From a virus: 64,000 bases of DNA. Under the pieces are notes generated by a model. The model had not been told where the DNA came from and did not search any database. It saw nothing but the letters and a program-made list of their open reading frames with translations. Below, piece by piece: positions 60,383 to 64,000 of this stretch; the stretch's first letter is position 1; every line of letters begins with the position of its first letter. Both the position numbers and the translations under genes were made by a program. The stretch lies in the IMG/VR virus record IMGVR_UViG_3300006104_000013, positions 35,553 to 99,552 of that record; one strand, written 5' to 3'.

Positions 60383-60784
60383 CTATTGTGGGTCAACCCC
60401 GAAAAGCGTTTTGTATGAATTTTTCCAATCAGCGACCATGCGCTGGGCATCCGGCAAAGAGAGAGTGTGGTGCCAGCAGACTCGGCGGTACAGCTCGCCT
60501 TCGACTCTGTCTTTGAGGTACGACTCGTGCTTTTCCTGGGGAATCATGTTCGCTTCGGCATCCGCTCCGCCCAATCCCAGACTGATTATGTGGTCGATGA
60601 CGTAGCCACGGTGATCGACAATCCCATATTTTTGGTAGATCCGGGTTCGTCGTCCATAATCATTCACCCGCACCTCAGAGGTCGGAGTCGAGCAAACTTC
60701 CCGGACATCTGTCGTTCTGATCTCTTGCCCCAAGGCCATGGACGGCATGAGGACGGCAGCCGCAATTGCGATCTTTACGTTCAT
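60383..60784 (-). CDS. Secreted HNH-like protein, 133 aa
   Basis: The protein starts with a signal peptide (MNVKIAIAAAVLMPSMALGQ). The rest contains YVIDHIISLGLGGADAEANM, then IPQEKHESYLKDRVEGELYR, RRVCWHHTLSLPDAQRMV, a pattern of HNH-fold secreted nuclease-like proteins (DHIIxLxLGGxxxxxNhxPQ). It should act in the periplasm or outside the cell, so it could degrade incoming or released DNA. Activity is inferred. Confidence 0.7.
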   Translation of the reverse strand: MNVKIAIAAAVLMPSMALGQEIRTTDVREVCSTPTSEVRVNDYGRRTRIYQKYGIVDHRGYVIDHIISLGLGGADAEANMIPQEKHESYLKDRVEGELYRRVCWHHTLSLPDAQRMVADWKNSYKTLFGVDPQ

Positions 60785-60800
60785 CGTTTTCTTCCTTGGT

Positions 60801-60905
60801 CTAAAGCTTCGGCCATCCGCGCATTTGTTGGAGCTTTATCCACAAAGCGACGGCAACCACTGCCCAGAAGAGAGCAATCCCCCAAGATCCTTGCTGGTCG
60901 CACAT
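60801..60905 (-). CDS. 34-residue single-TM peptide
   Basis: The sequence MCDQQGSWGIALFWAVVAVA, then LWIKLQQMRGWPKL gives one TM helix with a short head and a basic tail. It fills a small gap between two minus genes, ending 16 bases before the secreted HNH-like gene start. Short but coherent; it may be a holin-like or regulatory peptide. Confidence 0.5.
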   Translation of the reverse strand: MCDQQGSWGIALFWAVVAVALWIKLQQMRGWPKL

Positions 60906-60907
60906 GA

Positions 60908-61165
60908 TTACGTCTTTGCCAGGAGCGCTTCGATGCCTTCGGCTATTTCATCCGCAGCTTCGGCGTGTCCGACATATCCCTGAATGTCCCCCCATTCATC
61001 GGACATCCGTTTTGCAATCTTAAGCGCAGCCCTAACCCCCGCCTCGTAGCCCTCGGCCTTGGCTGCTTCCAGTTCTGCGCGTAGCTTTTGAATAGTAGCC
61101 TTGGCGTCATGCGCTCCGCTGAGGTAGGCTATTGTGAGTAGTTCGCTTTCTTCTTGGTCGGTCAT
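60908..61165 (-). CDS. Small coiled-coil protein, 85 aa
   Basis: The sequence LLTIAYLSGAHDAKATIQKL, RAELEAAKAEGYEAGVRAAL, then AADEIAEGIEALLAK is helical and acidic, with heptads. It lies two bases upstream of the 34-aa gene. Function unknown. Confidence 0.6.
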   Translation of the reverse strand: MTDQEESELLTIAYLSGAHDAKATIQKLRAELEAAKAEGYEAGVRAALKIAKRMSDEWGDIQGYVGHAEAADEIAEGIEALLAKT

Positions 61166-61339
61166 TTAGCAGTCCTCTTCGTATTTGTCGAAATACACAA
61201 CGCTATCAGTTGTGCAGGTCACCCGACCATTACGCTGCTTCACTATCTGCAAAGCAGTTTCCTTATCGGGAGCGAGAGCAATATGTTTTGAGCCGTAGCG
61301 CAGAACCTTTCTGACCTCCCATGCGTATTGTGGTGTCAT
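61166..61339 (-). CDS. Small hypothetical protein, 57 aa
   Basis: The start ATG 61339 overlaps the TM peptide stop (ATGA). The sequence TPQYAWEVRKVLRYGSKHIA, then TALQIVKQRNGRVTCTTDSV is basic and without TM segments. It is part of a chain of overlapping small genes. Function unknown. Confidence 0.55.
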   Translation of the reverse strand: MTPQYAWEVRKVLRYGSKHIALAPDKETALQIVKQRNGRVTCTTDSVVYFDKYEEDC

Positions 61340-61431
61340 TTCATAGGATCCAATACAACGTGATAGCCGAGCAATCCGGCGATAAGGATAAAGAGAAGGA
61401 CTGATCCGCAGAAGGTTCTTAGCCAAGTCAT
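61336..61431 (-). CDS. 31-residue single-TM peptide
   Basis: ATG 61431 overlaps the zinc-ribbon gene stop (ATGA) and its own stop overlaps the next start (ATGA). MTWLRTFCGSVLLFILIAGL, then LGYHVVLDPMK has one TM helix. The overlaps on both ends make real translation likely. Function unknown. Confidence 0.55.
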   Translation of the reverse strand: MTWLRTFCGSVLLFILIAGLLGYHVVLDPMK

Positions 61432-61616
61432 CGTTTCGTTTCGTCCTTCGTCAAAAGTTCATCATCGGCGTTCCAGTCAACTTTAGGTATGTTGCTTCTG
61501 TAGTATTCGTTACCGCAACCTTTCCTATGCGTAACACAGTAAAAATTGTCGTTTTTCATATTGAAATACGTTTCACCTCCGCAGCAAGGGCAGGGGGTAT
61601 ACTTCATGTTGGTCAT
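61428..61616 (-). CDS. Zinc-ribbon protein (Lar-like), 62 aa
   Basis: The start ATG 61616 overlaps the previous stop (TGATG). The sequence MTNMKYTPCPCCGGETYF, then FYCVTHRKGCGNEYYRSNIP resembles Lar-type restriction-alleviation zinc ribbons (CPxCG...CxxCG), though the spacing is not exact. It could counter host restriction; the assignment is by pattern only. Confidence 0.55.
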   Translation of the reverse strand: MTNMKYTPCPCCGGETYFNMKNDNFYCVTHRKGCGNEYYRSNIPKVDWNADDELLTKDETKR

Positions 61617-62791
61617 CACGCACCTTCCTTCGGCGTCCAGTTGTCTTCGATCCCGGTGTCTGTGCGATGGAGGCACAGAGTGCAAGCTGCCCTATGCCGT
61701 GTGCCGCACTTAGAGCAAAACCCCCAATACATCATCTTGGTCTTATCGACAGGCTTCCAGTTACACAGAACTTCATCGCAAGACGAACACGGAGATTGCC
61801 CATTCGCGTCAACGGTCCCACCGAACCAGTCGCAGTTGTCACACGACTTATCGACAGGCGCGGCTTTGCTGGCTTGCCATGCGCGGTATTCGTTGCACAG
61901 AGCTATTTCAGCTTCTTCGCTTTCCGTGTCATTGTTCCACACATCCAAAGCCCTCAGCACATCGTCTGGTGGGCATTTGGCGGACACGTACTCAAATTGG
62001 CGCGACACGGTTCCGAAAGTATCCGTCGTCCGTTCCAACTGCCGCTTAAGTTCGTCGCGCTCTGCTTCGAGTTTAGCGATGTCTTCACGGTGGGCTTTGT
62101 CCCGTAAGGCATCAACCCCGAAATAATCAGCGGTCCATCTGACAACTTCAGCTTCCAACTCCACAATCCTCGCGTCACGGTCATCCGGCGGGGCGGCAGC
62201 AAGGGCTGCGTTGATTAAACGCTCGGTGCTAGGCTTTCTGTACAGACCAGCCGACGTAATATCCCCCATAATAGCCTCGTAAGCCGCCACCATCCCCGGC
62301 GTTGCCTTGGCGGGGTAGCTGGCTTGTGCCGCCATAAACTGCGTGTGGGCGTACTCGGTCAGGTCTTCGATTCCCGCCAACAGCGCATCCTTGCACTCGA
62401 CCAGAGCAATCAGCAAGGCTTGCTGGGCGGCGATGGTGGCTTGGGCTTCTTTATTGGTAAATGATCGCATGTTGAATTTTTCCAGTTCCTCTACTCCAGG
62501 CAATAGTGTGGATCGGGGTTCTTCAAGAGAGGTGGGGGCTTCTTGGCCCTTGGCACCGTTGTCCAAATCCGGCGCGGGGGCAGTCACCAATTCTGATAGC
62601 GGGATGAGGTCGGCATCACTTTCTTCTCCTGCCAAAGACCGACCACTTGCGGTCCATGTGTACCCGCCACTACTACCGACCTTTCCGGCAAATGGGTAAT
62701 GCAGTCCTTCCAGTGTTTCAGTAATCACCACATCCCGACCATCGCGGGTCTTGGGGCCGAAGCCGTACTTGGCATTGGGGTTGTCAGTCAT
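61616..62791 (-). CDS. Phage protein with N-terminal RDGR domain and C-terminal zinc ribbons
   Basis: The 391-aa protein opens GFGPKTRDGRDVVITETLEG, then YTWTASGRSLAGEESDADLI, a small domain (RDGRxVxI...G...ES..DLI) I recognise from other phage proteins. The middle is a coiled coil (ELEAEVVRWTADYFGVDALR, KLEAERDELKRQLERTTD). The end has Cys pairs (CDNCDWFGG, CSSCDEVLC, CSKCGTRHRAACTLC). Function unknown; the domain order suggests DNA or protein binding. Confidence 0.65.
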   Translation of the reverse strand: MTDNPNAKYGFGPKTRDGRDVVITETLEGLHYPFAGKVGSSGGYTWTASGRSLAGEESDADLIPLSELVTAPAPDLDNGAKGQEAPTSLEEPRSTLLPGVEELEKFNMRSFTNKEAQATIAAQQALLIALVECKDALLAGIEDLTEYAHTQFMAAQASYPAKATPGMVAAYEAIMGDITSAGLYRKPSTERLINAALAAAPPDDRDARIVELEAEVVRWTADYFGVDALRDKAHREDIAKLEAERDELKRQLERTTDTFGTVSRQFEYVSAKCPPDDVLRALDVWNNDTESEEAEIALCNEYRAWQASKAAPVDKSCDNCDWFGGTVDANGQSPCSSCDEVLCNWKPVDKTKMMYWGFCSKCGTRHRAACTLCLHRTDTGIEDNWTPKEGA

Positions 62792-62991
62792 TCTGTGTAT
62801 CCCACATGGTGTTTAATCAGCCCAACAACCACGCGACCTTTATCGGTGATTGTCTCCCGGTTATTGATGTAGCCGAGCGCCTTAAGGTGCTTGATCGAAG
62901 CGTCTGACAGCACTTCCTTTGGCTTGCCAAGATCGAGGCAGATCAGGTATTTCAATTCCGGCTTAGTTGGATTTCTCATTTCGTCACTCAT
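62788..62991 (-). CDS. Small protein, 67 aa, in the second methyltransferase frame
   Basis: From ATG 62991, with GGAG 8 bases upstream, the sequence MSDEMRNPTKPELKYLICLD, then KHLKALGYINNRETITDKGR looks like a short winged-helix-like protein. It lies in the same frame as the long overprinted ORF and could be its own gene or the C-terminus of that ORF. The stop overlaps the next start (ATGA). Confidence 0.55.
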   Translation of the reverse strand: MSDEMRNPTKPELKYLICLDLGKPKEVLSDASIKHLKALGYINNRETITDKGRVVVGLIKHHVGYTE

Positions 62992-63786
62992 AATCTCATC
63001 TCCAATCTGTGCGGACCTTTCGGACCACAGGCTTTTAACCGAACGCTTTGATAAATCCCGCCGCGACTTGCGGGACGATGGCGTTGCCATAACCGCGCAG
63101 TCGTCCCACGCGGGCGGGAACCCCATAAGCCAGCGGCTCAGTGCCGGGTTCAACTGGCCGATATTTTTCATCTCTGCACCAGAGCCAGTCAGCTTCCCCC
63201 CAGAAGTTCCCCACACCTGTCTTCCCAGAGCGCATTTTACCGGGACCGTCCCGTCCGATGATCCGTCTTTGTGGTCCCGCGCTGTCGGTGTCGCCCACGA
63301 GGATAGGTGAACCGCAATGTCCGCCAAGCCGACTTGCGGGTCGGTGGGCTTCCTCGTCCCGTCCGTTATCGGCGGCTTCGATTTCGCCTCTATGATGTGT
63401 GCGTTGGGAGTCGGCCACCCAGAACAGTCGGGATCGGATGTGCGGTGCGCCGACGCCCGCAGCAGGGATACCGACCGCCCCGAAGGCGTAGCCTTCTCCT
63501 TCCAAGTCATCTTGAACAAGATCGAGCCATCCGTGCCTAATTGCTGCATCAACCTGCTCACCAAAGATGATGTCAGGTTTGCAGACCTTGATGAGATGGT
63601 GGAAGTGCGGCCATAAGTGCCGCTCGTCATCAACCCCTTTTCCTTGGCCTGCCGCGCTGAAAGGTTGACATGGGGCGCTTCCGGTCCAGACGGGACGATC
63701 TTCGGGCCATCGGGCGAGGCGCAAGGCTTCTTCCCATCCGCCGATACCGGCGAAGAAGTGGCATCTATTAAATCCAGCAAGTTCAT
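62788..63786 (-). CDS. Overprinted ORF in the methyltransferase region, 332 aa
   Basis: Another frame stays open across nearly the whole methyltransferase gene. It opens MNLLDLIDATSSPVSADGKK, then VNLSARQAKEKGLMTSGTYG, WPTPNAHIIEAKSKPP and LNPALSRWLMGFPPAWDDCA. From memory, proteins of this pattern (SARQ...GTYGRT...GWPTPxxRDxKDG...LNPALSRWLMGxPPxWDDCA) are annotated in many phages and bacteria, often near cytosine methyltransferases. Either it is a second product, or that family is a conserved by-product of overprinting. Translation is unproven. Confidence 0.45.
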   Translation of the reverse strand: MNLLDLIDATSSPVSADGKKPCASPDGPKIVPSGPEAPHVNLSARQAKEKGLMTSGTYGRTSTISSRSANLTSSLVSRLMQQLGTDGSILFKMTWKEKATPSGRSVSLLRASAHRTSDPDCSGWPTPNAHIIEAKSKPPITDGTRKPTDPQVGLADIAVHLSSWATPTARDHKDGSSDGTVPVKCALGRQVWGTSGGKLTGSGAEMKNIGQLNPALSRWLMGFPPAWDDCAVMATPSSRKSRRDLSKRSVKSLWSERSAQIGDEIMSDEMRNPTKPELKYLICLDLGKPKEVLSDASIKHLKALGYINNRETITDKGRVVVGLIKHHVGYTE

Positions 63787-63907
63787 CTGGTGTAACATCT
63801 TGAATATCCCTCTCATCCACAACGCCGTCAGTGATGTGGCCTGCCTTGATCAGTTCGCGCAGCCAAGCGGCGGCGAACGGATCGTGTTCGTTGTAATAAG
63901 CGGTCAT
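63035..63907 (-). CDS. C5-cytosine DNA methyltransferase
   Basis: From ATG 63907 (overlap ATGA with the upstream gene) the protein has 290 aa. Motif I: FFAGIGGWEEALRLA; motif IV: GSAPCQPFSAAGQGKG with the catalytic Cys; motif VI-like FGEQVDAAIRHG; motif VIII-like HIRSRLFWVAD; motif X: LRGYGNAIVPQVAAGFIKAF. It is shorter than typical Dcm enzymes, with a compressed target-recognition region. A second reading frame covers most of it. It would modify phage DNA against host restriction. Confidence 0.88.
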   Translation of the reverse strand: MTAYYNEHDPFAAAWLRELIKAGHITDGVVDERDIQDVTPDELAGFNRCHFFAGIGGWEEALRLARWPEDRPVWTGSAPCQPFSAAGQGKGVDDERHLWPHFHHLIKVCKPDIIFGEQVDAAIRHGWLDLVQDDLEGEGYAFGAVGIPAAGVGAPHIRSRLFWVADSQRTHHRGEIEAADNGRDEEAHRPASRLGGHCGSPILVGDTDSAGPQRRIIGRDGPGKMRSGKTGVGNFWGEADWLWCRDEKYRPVEPGTEPLAYGVPARVGRLRGYGNAIVPQVAAGFIKAFG

Positions 63908-64000
63908 CTGTGTTCTTCCCACAACTTCCGCTTAAGCTCGTCGCACAAGAGCAATGCTTGCAATGGGTCGTCAGCCTTACGCAGACGATCCACAAGGGTG
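63904..64000 (-). CDS. Partial small protein at the right edge
   Basis: The minus-strand frame is open from the window edge to TGA 63906-63904, encoding LRKADDPLQALLLCDELKRK, then LWEEHR at the end. Its stop overlaps the methyltransferase start (ATGA). Only about 31 C-terminal residues are visible, with no motif. The start lies outside the window. Confidence 0.55.
   Translation of the reverse strand, partial: TLVDRLRKADDPLQALLLCDELKRKLWEEHR

Noticed and set aside
1-64000. CRISPR arrays, insertion sequences, toxin-antitoxin operons, integrase, terminase and portal
   Set aside because: No regular spaced repeats, transposase motifs, or integrase, terminase or portal signatures were found on either strand. 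The YdaS-like gene has no toxin partner beside it and is read as Cro-like.

Overview
The window is a stretch of a double-stranded DNA phage (or prophage) genome. It has the gene order of a large podovirus-like phage of an alphaproteobacterium. The host call rests on a GapR-like (DUF2312) protein and on a repressor of the SinR-like type common in that class. The podovirus call rests on the absence of a tape-measure or sheath gene and on short-tail adaptor-like proteins. No terminase, portal or integrase is visible, so both ends of the genome lie outside the window.

Left part (1-42,495, almost all on the + strand): virion and lysis genes. In order these are the end of an upstream gene, a putative head decoration protein, the major capsid protein, several head/adaptor proteins, two GNAT-fold proteins, a 1677-aa Gly/Gln/Ala-rich protein and a giant polyvalent protein of about 3739 aa. 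The giant protein carries a pyrophosphatase-like domain, an SF2 helicase, an adenine-type methyltransferase and an HNHP...SxxD domain. A tail protein and three tandem LamG-bearing tail paralogues of about 1030 aa each follow. Next is an envelope cassette: a TM/coiled-coil protein, a 3-TM protein, a membrane-anchored solute-binding-like protein, an outer-membrane beta-barrel and a 29-aa TM peptide. A minus-strand HNH gene separates this from lysozyme, holin candidate and Rz/Rz1 spanins. A bidirectionally placed strong hairpin terminator (42,558-42,595) closes this arm.

Middle (42,594-48,109, minus strand): a recombination and immunity arm with SSB, an HNH nuclease, RecT, a RecE-like exonuclease, small membrane and zinc-ribbon proteins, and an XRE repressor. 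Two long structured gaps share a 31-nt element. Operator-like palindromes sit between the repressor and the rightward early genes.

Right-centre (48,519-58,425, + strand): early and replication genes, including a YdaS/Cro-like protein, GapR, MazG, VRR-NUC, MT-A70, a replication initiator-like protein, a split primase zinc ribbon and a TOPRIM-DnaB helicase interrupted by two inteins. A minus-strand Rha/KilAC antirepressor pair is embedded here.

Right end (58,983-64,000, minus strand): a tRNA-Met-like gene, a J-domain protein, a P-loop protein, a secreted HNH-like protein, a chain of tiny overlapping genes, and a C5-cytosine methyltransferase that is overprinted by a second long reading frame.

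The repressor, Cro-like protein, antirepressor and RecET genes point to a temperate phage or a derivative of one. The most unusual items are the double-intein helicase, the overprinted methyltransferase, the envelope cassette, the giant polyvalent protein, and an in-frame TGA that separates two parts of what looks like one reading frame at 3328-3927.
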